The notes beneath the pieces were generated by a model. The model was not told the origin of the DNA, did no database searches, and was given only the letters and a program-made list of their open reading frames with translations. From Oscillospiraceae bacterium (GTDB lineage: Bacteria; Bacillota; Clostridia; Oscillospirales; WRJC01), in the NCBI GenBank assembly GCA_009783265.1, contig WRHM01000001.1, positions 186,001 to 250,000 on the forward strand: a DNA stretch of 64,000 bases, written 5' to 3'. Positions 50,594 to 59,188 of this stretch are shown here, one piece after another (the stretch's first letter is position 1; the number at the start of each line of letters is the position of its first letter). Both the position numbers and the translations under genes were made by a program.

Positions 50594-51685
50594 TTATTTC
50601 CAGTTCCTGATTCTCGCCAAAACTTTATCGGCTTCTTCTTTGTTTGGTACGCCGCTTATGCTTGAGAACCATACGCCGTCGGGCTTGAGATTTGCGAAAA
50701 CGTCGTCCAGTTCTTTTATGTCAACCCACAAATGTATGCCCTTATGCGCTTTCTGGATTCTCTGATATACTTTTATCCAGCGATAAAATCCCTCGTTTCC
50801 CGCTCCGCATACCCATTGAATAGCGTTAAGTTTTTTTATTTCAAGCAGCATATCGAGATGTTTTATCGCGTCGGGGCCGTCAAGATGATATATGCACCTG
50901 TCAAGTTTTTCGCACTCCTGAATTAAACCGGGCAGAAAAAATTCCTCGAACATTTTTGCGCTTATCATGCATGAAAAATCATTCTGCGTTACGTTATATC
51001 TGCCGTTCACGACAAGATTGATCCAGCCTGTCGTCGGCTCGTTTTCAAGGGTCATCATATTATAAAAATATTCGTATAGCCTATAATATTCTTCATAAGA
51101 CGATGCAAGTTTAGCTTTGACAAATTCAGGATAATCATATAAATCCATGCATAATATTTCAGGGTCGCGCAACGCTGCCAAATGATCTGCTCCGGCGTGA
51201 AAATCCGTAAATCCAACTGCGAATTTATCTTTAGAATATTTCAAAAGTTCTCTCACAAAATTATCAAGCGCGATAAAATATTCGCTTGAGCGATTTATCA
51301 CGGCTTTATCCATATCGCGTTCCCATTCTATAATATTGGGCGTAGTCCATGTAGTATCGGGGCCGAAATAATAATCGCAGCCGCATATCGCGGAAAATAT
51401 CTCAGGTCCGAGATTCGGAAAATAAGTCGGCAGCGCGTCGGCGTAAAACTCTGTGCAGTCAAACTGATAATCCGCCCATTTTGCCCTGTATTCCACGTCC
51501 GTCCAGCGGTCTTTATGATTTGCGTATGTTTTTTCTTCGGGCCTGATTGCATTGGGATTGTTTTTCCAAAACGTAAAACAAACAGGGGCTCTGTCATATA
51601 CTTCGCCGTTAAAAAACGCGTCGTATCTTTTCATTGACAACTCAAAAGTTTCGTCCGGGATTAATTTTGAAAACGGGTTTTTCAT
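50594..51685 (-). CDS. Uroporphyrinogen decarboxylase-family protein, second copy
   Basis: A 363-residue barrel protein. I see FTFWKNNPNAIRPEEKTY, TDFHAGADHLAALRDPEILCMDLYDYPEFVK, IYHLDGPDAIKHLDMLLEIKKLNAIQWVCGAG and HLWVDIKELDDVFANL. It is a distant URO-D/MtaA member and quite unlike the 21741 copy, which carries HSCG motifs. This branch occurs with sugar and glycan genes in Clostridia, with unknown reaction. GGAGATATAAT lies before the ATG. It is followed only by the family B repeat and the convergent sigma gene. Confidence 0.75.
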   Translation of the reverse strand: MKNPFSKLIPDETFELSMKRYDAFFNGEVYDRAPVCFTFWKNNPNAIRPEEKTYANHKDRWTDVEYRAKWADYQFDCTEFYADALPTYFPNLGPEIFSAICGCDYYFGPDTTWTTPNIIEWERDMDKAVINRSSEYFIALDNFVRELLKYSKDKFAVGFTDFHAGADHLAALRDPEILCMDLYDYPEFVKAKLASSYEEYYRLYEYFYNMMTLENEPTTGWINLVVNGRYNVTQNDFSCMISAKMFEEFFLPGLIQECEKLDRCIYHLDGPDAIKHLDMLLEIKKLNAIQWVCGAGNEGFYRWIKVYQRIQKAHKGIHLWVDIKELDDVFANLKPDGVWFSSISGVPNKEEADKVLARIRNWK

Positions 51686-51773
51686 GATATTATATCTCCT
51701 TTTATATTTTAATCTTTGCTGTATTTAATATATTATATATTTATAAATAAAGCTTGTGTCACTTAGATAATGC

Positions 51774-52586
51774 TTATTCGGCATAGCTCTTATACCATTC
51801 GTCTATAAATCTTGAAATAAACACGCGGTCCCCTTCATCGTCAATATTGACTTGAACCCCCGCAATTACGGGCAACCATACCAACACATCTTCCCTCGGG
51901 ATTCCCGATTCTTCACAGAATAGGCGTAGATAACCCTCGCCGCTCTGGCAAAACCGCTGCATATAATCCTCGCCGTTTTGACAAAATAATTGCAAATATT
52001 GCTCATAACTGCGATTATTACTTTTAGCCCCCCAGCGCATCGAATAAAAATACTGCATGCAAGCGTCCGCCGCAGGGTCGCCTTTCCCTGCGTCCTCCCA
52101 GTCGATAATCCAATATTTATCACCATTATACATGATGTTGTAAGGGTGAATGTCGCCATGACACAGGTTTGTTTTGCCTTTGTCTAACCTTTTCATGTAA
52201 TTCAGCAATGTTTCTTTTAACTGCGCTGTAAGGTAAGGGGTCGTCGTTATCTCATTCGCATACATATCTGTTAAATCAGGCAGACCGCTTGCGTCTATGG
52301 CGTTCATTTGGCATTGCAGTTTCACCATGATTTGCATAGCCTTGTTCAGCATTTCCTCGCCTTTACCCTCGTACATCTGAGGCAAAGGCTCACCCTCAAG
52401 ATACTCCATTTCCAATGCCGTTTCCGTTTCATTAATCTTTGTTATTCCAAACACGGCAGGTATAGGTAAACCCGCATCATATATAAATTTCTGCCTTAAA
52501 TACGCTTGTTTCACATATTCGTAGGTAGCAGATTGATAAACTTTTACCATTTTGTCCCCATCTCTGTACACTCTTGAATCTGACAA
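51774..52586 (-). CDS. Aminoglycoside-phosphotransferase-fold kinase (APH)
   Basis: A 270-residue APH-family protein with the catalytic loop LCHGDIHPYNIMY (HGDxxxxN) at residues 141-153 and the DWEDAGKGDPAAD metal-binding Asp block at 162-173. The N-lobe includes ALEMEYLEGEPLP. Members phosphorylate antibiotics, choline or sugars, and the substrate cannot be assigned. Residues 197-229 are three tandem 11-residue repeats (YLQLFCQNGED, YMQRFCQSGEG, YLRLFCEESGI), unusual for the family. Confidence 0.85.
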   Translation of the reverse strand: MSDSRVYRDGDKMVKVYQSATYEYVKQAYLRQKFIYDAGLPIPAVFGITKINETETALEMEYLEGEPLPQMYEGKGEEMLNKAMQIMVKLQCQMNAIDASGLPDLTDMYANEITTTPYLTAQLKETLLNYMKRLDKGKTNLCHGDIHPYNIMYNGDKYWIIDWEDAGKGDPAADACMQYFYSMRWGAKSNNRSYEQYLQLFCQNGEDYMQRFCQSGEGYLRLFCEESGIPREDVLVWLPVIAGVQVNIDDEGDRVFISRFIDEWYKSYAE

Positions 52587-52659
52587 TCAAATCACCTCTA
52601 TCTTGTTCTTACCTAATATAAATTCTCTGCATAGACTTATTTTATCGCTTCCCCACTAC

Positions 52660-54417
52660 TTAATGCTTTGAGTTAGCCCTGTTCAGGCGCGAGAATACAC
52701 CGTCCTGCGACATCAGCTCGTCATAACTGCCTTTTTCTATAATCGAGCCTTTATCCAAGACTATAATCTGATCCGCACTTATTATAGTCGATAACCTATG
52801 CGCTATAACTATCACAGTTCTGCTGCCTGTCAGATTTTCGATTGCCTGCTGGATTTGCAGTTCTGTTTCCATATCGACTGAACTTGTCGCTTCGTCCAAA
52901 ATCAAAATCGGGGTGTTTCTCAAAACTGCCCTCGCAATCGAGAGCCTCTGCTTCTGTCCTCCCGAAAGCCTAACTCCCCTCTCCCCTATCATCGTATTAT
53001 ATCCGTCGGGCATCTGTAATATAAAATCATCGGCGCATGCAATTTTTGCCGCTTCTTCTATTTGCTCCTGAGTCGCGTTTTTTACGCTGTAAGCTATATT
53101 ATCGGCGATTGTGCCGTTGAATAAAAACACATCCTGTAAAACCATCGATATTTGTGCGCGCAAAGATTCTACAGTCAAATCTTTTATATCTGTGCCATCT
53201 ATTTTAATGCTGCCGTTTTGCGGGTCGTAAAATCTTTCAATAAGCGATACAATAGTAGTCTTGCCCACTCCCGTAGGCCCTACGACCGCTATCATTTCCC
53301 CCGGCTTTGCGTCAAAACTTATATTTTTTAACACAGGTTCTTCTATGTTATAATAAAACGAAACGTCGTCAAATTCTATCCCGCCGTCGCAATTCTCCAA
53401 AACTTTTGCGTCAGGTTTTTCCTGAACTTCTGATTCAGCTTCCAAAACTTCAAATATCCGCACAGCTCCCGCATACGAAATCTGAACGTCTTCAAATAAT
53501 CTTGACAAGACCGCGAGCGGCTGATAAAAAATACCAAGATACATCAGAAATCCGATAACGTCTGGAACCGTCATGTTTCCGCCCATGCCGCCCATCGCCA
53601 GATAACCCCCGATTCCAACGACTATTACAGTCCCCATAGAAGTCAGAAATTCTATTCCCGGATGAAAAAGCGCATTGGCGTAATTCGCGCGTATATTTAC
53701 CCATGAATAATGCTTGCATAATTCGCGCATTTTCCCAAGCTCTCTATCTTCCTGACCGAAAGCCTGTATTTCTTTCATTCCCGAAAGGTTATCCTGAGAA
53801 ATAGCGTTTAAATCCCCAAGTACTTCCTGATTTATTTTAAACAGCGGCGCGACTTTTTTTGAAAAGAAAGTCCCCGTCCAGAAAACAAACGGCACAGGGA
53901 TTAAAGTAATAGCGGCAAGAACAGGATTAATCGTGAAAATCAAAATCGCCACGCCGATTATAATAATTATATTGCCTATCAAATCAGGAAGCGCATGCGC
54001 GATTAAATCATGAGCCTTGCCGGTATCGTTTATCATGCGGCTCATAAGCTGCCCTGTTTGTTTATCCTGATAATATCTCATAGATAATTTTTGCAGTTTT
54101 TCATATACTTTTGCCGTGAGTTCACCGACGAAATTCCATGCCGCGACATGGCTTACCGCAAGCGCGACCCAACGGCAAACGGCCCTTAAAAGATATGCGC
54201 CGATTAAAACAACGGAATATGTAATCAAAAGATTTACGTTTACAGGCATGCTTCCCGGTCCGGATTCATTGAATATCATCAGTTCATTTGTGAGACTGCG
54301 CACGACTGCCGGTGTAATGAGATTAAGCAGGGACGCTCCAATTATGCCTATAGACGCAAACGCGATTGTCCGCCAGTGTTTTTTTGCCATCAATATAAGT
54401 TTGACGGTTAGTTTCAT
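52660..54417 (-). CDS. ABC exporter half-transporter (MsbA/BmrA-like)
   Basis: A 585-residue fusion of six membrane helices and an ATPase with Walker A GPTGVGKT, signature RLSGGQKQRLSIARAV, Walker B ILILDEATSSVD and the H-loop IAHRLSTI. All catalytic residues are present. It may homodimerise or pair with a neighbour; 330 bp separate it from the next two exporter genes on the same strand, which look like a separate heterodimeric pair. The substrate is unknown (lipids, drugs or peptides are typical). Confidence 0.9.
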   Translation of the reverse strand: MKLTVKLILMAKKHWRTIAFASIGIIGASLLNLITPAVVRSLTNELMIFNESGPGSMPVNVNLLITYSVVLIGAYLLRAVCRWVALAVSHVAAWNFVGELTAKVYEKLQKLSMRYYQDKQTGQLMSRMINDTGKAHDLIAHALPDLIGNIIIIIGVAILIFTINPVLAAITLIPVPFVFWTGTFFSKKVAPLFKINQEVLGDLNAISQDNLSGMKEIQAFGQEDRELGKMRELCKHYSWVNIRANYANALFHPGIEFLTSMGTVIVVGIGGYLAMGGMGGNMTVPDVIGFLMYLGIFYQPLAVLSRLFEDVQISYAGAVRIFEVLEAESEVQEKPDAKVLENCDGGIEFDDVSFYYNIEEPVLKNISFDAKPGEMIAVVGPTGVGKTTIVSLIERFYDPQNGSIKIDGTDIKDLTVESLRAQISMVLQDVFLFNGTIADNIAYSVKNATQEQIEEAAKIACADDFILQMPDGYNTMIGERGVRLSGGQKQRLSIARAVLRNTPILILDEATSSVDMETELQIQQAIENLTGSRTVIVIAHRLSTIISADQIIVLDKGSIIEKGSYDELMSQDGVFSRLNRANSKH

Positions 54418-54747
54418 ATTATTACCCTCTCTTCCGGTTTCAGATATACCCTGTCAGTTTACATTCAATATATTAATTCACAGTTATTGAATAATGGCAT
54501 AAGCGTGAATATTTATTTTAAACAAACGCAAATTTGTGAGGCAGCCGGTTGCCCATGAGCAAAACGCAAATCAGTTAGCAAGCTCACTGCGTCGGAATAA
54601 ACTCGTTTACTAAAATTCCAGCAAAACATTCGTACAGAACACTCTCTATATGAGAAGGGGAGAGTTTTAAGAGAGGGGAATGCGTTCCCCTCTCTTGATT
54701 TCTTTTTTGTTACTTTTTGTGAAATGTCAAAAAGTATATTATGTATA
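54418..54747. other. 330-bp intergenic region between ABC exporter genes
   Basis: No ORF is supported. It has a family C hairpin element at 54669-54735. The stretch 54530-54640 contains several short inverted words (GCAAGCTCACTGC) without a clear fold. The promoter of the 52660-54417 gene must lie here, but I see no convincing -35/-10 pair. Confidence 0.5.
54669..54735 (+). repeat. Family C hairpin/terminator element, second copy
   Basis: A perfect 12-bp stem AAGAGAGGGGAA/TTCCCCTCTCTT is followed by CTTTTTTGTTACTTTTT and a second stem ACTTTTTG/CAAAAAGT, the layout seen after rnfB. The T-run is on the plus strand, opposite to the adjacent genes. Confidence 0.65.
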
Positions 54748-56901
54748 TTACGTAGCAAACTGGCTGTGATATAAATCGCTGTAAAATCCGCCTTTTTCCA
54801 AAAGTTCGGTGTGCGAACCCTGCTCTATTATATCCCCGTTGTTCATGACTAAAATCGTATCGGCGTCTCTAATCGTAGACAATCTGTGCGCAATTACAAA
54901 ACTCGTCTTGCCTTTCATCAGTACCGTCATGGCTTTCTGAATCAAAATCTCTGTTCTTGTATCAACTGAACTTGTAGCTTCGTCCAGAATCAATATCTCG
55001 TGATTCGCGTTTATCGCCCTCGCAATAGTCAAAAGCTGCCTCTGTCCCTGCGATATATTTGAGCCCTCTTCGTCTAATATAGTATTATACCCGTCAGGCA
55101 AAGTATCTATAAAGTGATCTGCCCTTGCGGCCTTAGCGGCGGCGTATATTTCTTCTTTCCCCGAATTTTCCCTGCCGTATGCTATATTATCGTATATCGT
55201 ACCCGAAAAGAGCCATGTATCCTGTAGAACCATGCCGAATATATTTCTCAAATCTTTTCTTGCGACATGCCGTATATCCACGTCGTTTACTTTTATCGCG
55301 CCGTTCTGCACGTCGTAAAAACGCATAAGAAGATTTACAAGCGTAGTTTTCCCCGCTCCGGTCGGTCCAACTATCGCGACCATTTCGCCCGGTTCGACTT
55401 TTAAATTCATATTGCCGATAAGCGGCTTATCTTCTGAATAATAAAACTCCACGCTTTCAAACTCGACTTCGTTATTTACAGGAGCGAGATTTTCTGTTAT
55501 AGTCTCCGGAATTTCTTCAGGTTCGGCGATTAAATTAAACACCCTCTCAGCCGAAGCTAAAGCTGACTGGATAGTATTTATAATATTACTTGATTGATTT
55601 ATCTGTTGCGTCAAATTTCTTGAATATTGAATCATAGCCTGAATATCGCCGGGCAGGAGTTTTCCGTCGATAGCGAGAATACCCCCTGCTACGCATATTA
55701 TAACATAGCCTATATTATTTATAAATCCCAGTAACGGGAATATTATCCCGGATAAAAACTGCGCTTTTCTGCCTGTTTTAAATAAATTCTCGTTCATTTC
55801 TTTAAAATCTTTCAGGGCGTTTTTTTCTCTTGAGAACGCTTTGACTATATTATGCCCCGTGTACATTTCCTCGATATGCCCGTTTAAATCCCCGGTTATT
55901 TCCCACTGCTTAGCAAAATATTTTCTTGAGCGCGACATAATCAGCATAAGAATAATCATACAGACCGGAATTGTGGCAAGGCTTAAAAAAGTCATCATTA
56001 CGTTTATAGAAAACATCATGATAAGTATGCCGACAATAGTAGTTGCGGCAGTTATCATCTGTGTCAGGTTTTGCTGCAAAGTCATGCTTATATTATCTAT
56101 ATCATTAGTCATACGGCTCATAATCTCGCCCCTTGACGTCTGGTCAAAATAAGACAAAGGCATACGCGAAAGTTTTTCGTTGACTTTATTTCTCAGTTCA
56201 AACATAGTTTTTTGGGTTATGATTGCCATCAGCCGCTGCTGCATATAGCTAAAAACAAAGCTTATCAAATATAAACATATAAGAAGTACCGCGAGTTTCC
56301 CCAGAACCGAAAAATCTATGCCATAACTTTCTTCTTTTTCTTCGGCTTCCGGCTCTGTACCTGCCGTCATATTGCCCATGTTTTCAAACATCATCAGCAT
56401 TTCGGGAGTTAAATCTATTTTATCCGCTTCCTCGAAAAAATCAGTTAAATCATCTGCCGACATATCAGACATCAAACTTTGCATATCCGTTCCGGACATT
56501 TGAATATAAACAAATATCTTTTTGACCTGAGTTTCAGTTAAATCTCTGTTTAAAAGCTGATTTATGCTGTCTGTAACCCCCGAAAAATCCCCGGCTTTTA
56601 TATCCTCGGCCATGTCATGCGTGAACTGCGACATAACTCCGGTGAATATTTCATTTACAAAGTCTTTCATGACCATCGGCGAATATATCGTAAAAACTGT
56701 GCTTACTATCGCCATTAAAACAATAAAAGCCACAAGTATTTTATGAGGGATAAGCAGTTTTAATAATTTTACAAGCGCGCCTTTGGCGTCTTTTGCTTTT
56801 TCAACCTGCTGAGAACCCGGAGGGCCTCCTCCGCCCATCGGCCCGCGCCGTCTCTGCGGCCCCTGCCTGTTTCCCCCGCCGCCTCTTACCTGAATATTCA
56901 T
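54748..56901 (-). CDS. ABC exporter, large half of a heterodimeric pair
   Basis: A 717-residue exporter. The first 30 residues are Gly/Pro/Arg rich (NRQGPQRRRGPMGGGGPPG). Between the first and second membrane helix (residues about 85-195) is a 110-residue acidic, Met-rich extracytoplasmic insertion. The ATPase has Walker A GPTGAGKT, signature NISQGQRQLLTIARAI and Walker B ILILDEATSSVD with intact catalytic Glu. This 'consensus' ATPase subunit is typical of TM287/288-like heterodimers. It overlaps its partner gene by one base (TAATG). Confidence 0.9.
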   Translation of the reverse strand: MNIQVRGGGGNRQGPQRRRGPMGGGGPPGSQQVEKAKDAKGALVKLLKLLIPHKILVAFIVLMAIVSTVFTIYSPMVMKDFVNEIFTGVMSQFTHDMAEDIKAGDFSGVTDSINQLLNRDLTETQVKKIFVYIQMSGTDMQSLMSDMSADDLTDFFEEADKIDLTPEMLMMFENMGNMTAGTEPEAEEKEESYGIDFSVLGKLAVLLICLYLISFVFSYMQQRLMAIITQKTMFELRNKVNEKLSRMPLSYFDQTSRGEIMSRMTNDIDNISMTLQQNLTQMITAATTIVGILIMMFSINVMMTFLSLATIPVCMIILMLIMSRSRKYFAKQWEITGDLNGHIEEMYTGHNIVKAFSREKNALKDFKEMNENLFKTGRKAQFLSGIIFPLLGFINNIGYVIICVAGGILAIDGKLLPGDIQAMIQYSRNLTQQINQSSNIINTIQSALASAERVFNLIAEPEEIPETITENLAPVNNEVEFESVEFYYSEDKPLIGNMNLKVEPGEMVAIVGPTGAGKTTLVNLLMRFYDVQNGAIKVNDVDIRHVARKDLRNIFGMVLQDTWLFSGTIYDNIAYGRENSGKEEIYAAAKAARADHFIDTLPDGYNTILDEEGSNISQGQRQLLTIARAINANHEILILDEATSSVDTRTEILIQKAMTVLMKGKTSFVIAHRLSTIRDADTILVMNNGDIIEQGSHTELLEKGGFYSDLYHSQFAT

Positions 56902-58631
56902 TACGCAATCTCCTCCTCTGTAAGCTGTGACTCGACTATTTCTTTATAAACCGCGCACGATTCAAGCAGATTTTTATGTGTTCCGATACCGCAAATTTCT
57001 CCGTTTTCCAAAACTATTATCTTGTCCGCGTTCATGATCGTCCCGACTCTCTGAGCAACTATCAAAACGCAAGCGTCCGTCAGGTTTTCTTTTATCGCCG
57101 CTCTTAATTTAGCGTCCGTTTTAAAATCCAAGGCCGAAAAAGTATCGTCGAAAATATATAGCCCGACGTTTCGCGCCAGCGCCCGCGCAATAGACAGCCT
57201 TTGTTTTTGTCCTCCAGAAACATTTGTCGCGCCCTGAGATATATGCGACTCAGCCTGTTCGGGCATTTGGCTTACAAATTCCCATGCCTGAGAAATTTCA
57301 AGCGCCTTCTGTATTTCTTCTTCAGTTGCGTCTTCTTTGCCCTCTTTTATATTTTCAGCTACAGTTCCGTCGAACAAAAACGCTTTCTGAGGGATATAGC
57401 CCATGTTATCCCGTAATTCTTTTTGCGCCAGTTGTGTTATATTCGTCCCGTAAAATAAAATTTCTCCTTCGGTAACATCGTAAAATCTCGGTATTAAATT
57501 CACAAGCGTTGATTTTCCGCTTCCGGTACTGCCGATTATGGCGACCGTTTCGCCTTTTTCAGCCGTAAAACTTATATTTTTTATGACCGGCGCGCTCGCT
57601 CCGCCGTAAGTAAACGTAACATTTTTGAATTCTATTATATTTTTTGTATTGTCAACAAAAAGCGGGACTGTTTTATCGCTGTCAACAACGGTAAATTCAC
57701 AATCCAAAACTTCGTTTATCCTGTCTGCCGAGACTGCCGCCCTCGGAATCATAACAAACATCATTGTCGCCATCATAAAAGACATCATGATCTGCATGAT
57801 ATACTGCATAAACGCCATCAGATTGCCTATATTGGCCGGGTTTTCTATAGAAGCCCCGCCAAACCATAAAATCAATAAACTCGTCGCATTCATGACAAGC
57901 ATCATCAGCGGCATCAAAAGCGCCATTATTTTGCCGACTTTCAGCGAAGTTTCCGTTAAATCTTTGTTTGCTTCTTTAAATCTGCCGTCTTCGTATTCGT
58001 TTTTGTTAAACGCCCTTATAACTCTTATTCCAGAAAGTTTTTCTCTTAATACAAGATTTATCCTGTCTATTTTTTTCTGCATAGAAGTAAACAAAGGCAG
58101 CGTCACTTTCATCATAATCATCGCAACTACGACGATAATCGGCAGGATAATCAATAATATCCAGAGCAGGCCTGCGTCTTTTCTTGCCGCCATTATAATC
58201 CCGCCAACAAACATAAACGGCGCGGAAACCATCATTCTTTGCGCTATCATGACAAGCATCTGCATTTGATTTACGTCGTTTGTGGTTCTTGTTATCAGCG
58301 ACGGGGTGCTGAACTTATCAAACTCGTTTTGTGAAAAGTTTTCAACTTTCGTAAAGATTTTTTCCCTTACCGTTTTTCCGAACCCCATTCCCGAAATCGA
58401 CGAGCAATAGCTGCCGATAATCGAAGCCGTCATAGACACAGCCGAAATAATAAGCATAATGCCGCCTATTTTCCAGATATAATCCACGTCTTTGCCCACT
58501 ACTCCCTTGCTTATTATCTCAGACATATAATCCGGCAGAAACAAATCCAGAATCGAAGTAGTGAGCACGCACGCCAGAGTTATTGCGATATAACCGGCGT
58601 AATTTTTCAAATTTTTAAACAGCTTTAACAA
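56901..58631 (-). CDS. ABC exporter, small half of a heterodimeric pair
   Basis: A 576-residue exporter with six helices and an ATPase with Walker A GSTGSGKST, signature NVSGGQKQRLSIARAL and Walker B LYIFDDTFSALD. The Asp in place of Glu after the Walker B (FDDTFSALD) marks the degenerate nucleotide site of heterodimeric TM287/288-like exporters, and the H-loop His is replaced (IVAQRVGTI). Pairs with the 717-residue gene directly downstream. AGGGAG lies before the start. Confidence 0.9.
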   Translation of the reverse strand: MLKLFKNLKNYAGYIAITLACVLTTSILDLFLPDYMSEIISKGVVGKDVDYIWKIGGIMLIISAVSMTASIIGSYCSSISGMGFGKTVREKIFTKVENFSQNEFDKFSTPSLITRTTNDVNQMQMLVMIAQRMMVSAPFMFVGGIIMAARKDAGLLWILLIILPIIVVVAMIMMKVTLPLFTSMQKKIDRINLVLREKLSGIRVIRAFNKNEYEDGRFKEANKDLTETSLKVGKIMALLMPLMMLVMNATSLLILWFGGASIENPANIGNLMAFMQYIMQIMMSFMMATMMFVMIPRAAVSADRINEVLDCEFTVVDSDKTVPLFVDNTKNIIEFKNVTFTYGGASAPVIKNISFTAEKGETVAIIGSTGSGKSTLVNLIPRFYDVTEGEILFYGTNITQLAQKELRDNMGYIPQKAFLFDGTVAENIKEGKEDATEEEIQKALEISQAWEFVSQMPEQAESHISQGATNVSGGQKQRLSIARALARNVGLYIFDDTFSALDFKTDAKLRAAIKENLTDACVLIVAQRVGTIMNADKIIVLENGEICGIGTHKNLLESCAVYKEIVESQLTEEEIA

Positions 58632-58744
58632 TAATTTCTCAACTCCCTGAAAAGATTTTATATTATATTTTTAATGACTTATTATAAATATTCAATTTAA
58701 ACTGAATTTAAACTAATTTCGCCCAAAATAAATTTTTTATTTCT

Positions 58745-59188
58745 TTATTTTTTCGCGTCAATATAATTCTGCAATATTATCTGAGCCGAGAGCATATCGA
58801 CTTTCTTTTTTCTGTTTTTGCCTTTTATACCGGTTTCGTTCATATAAACATGCGCAAGCGACGTTGAAAGCCTCTCGTCAAACAATATTATTTTTATATT
58901 TAATTCTTTTTCTTTTATCAATTTTTCGAGTATATTTTTAAATTTTTCGGTTTTGATCGCGCTTTCGCCTTTTGTGCCGTTCATGTTGACGGGATAACCG
59001 AGAACAATATCAATTATTTCATGTTTTTCGATTAAAACCATGACTTTTTTTGCGCACGAGTTTAACCCCTCAGATTCGACGACCTCAAGGCCGCACGCCA
59101 AAGTCCCGGTCAAATCCGTTATTGCAATTCCCGTTCTTTTATCGCCCAAATCAATCCCCAATATTCTTTTTGAATTATTCATGTTCAA
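58745..59188 (-). CDS. ruvX: RuvX/YqgF-family Holliday-junction resolvase-like protein
   Basis: A 147-residue RNase-H-fold protein with GIDLGDKRTGIAITD at the N-terminus, IVLGYPVNMNGT, LFDERLSTSLA and QIILQNYID at the C-terminus, the YqgF pattern; members take part in 16S rRNA 5'-end processing or junction resolution. Size is normal. Its ATG overlaps the last 14 bases of the GT4-CsaB gene. Confidence 0.92.
   Translation of the reverse strand: MNMNNSKRILGIDLGDKRTGIAITDLTGTLACGLEVVESEGLNSCAKKVMVLIEKHEIIDIVLGYPVNMNGTKGESAIKTEKFKNILEKLIKEKELNIKIILFDERLSTSLAHVYMNETGIKGKNRKKKVDMLSAQIILQNYIDAKK

Noticed and set aside
53270..53286. GTAGGCCCTAC near-palindrome in an ABC gene
   Set aside because: It encodes the Walker A stretch VVGPTGVGK and is explained by codon choice.
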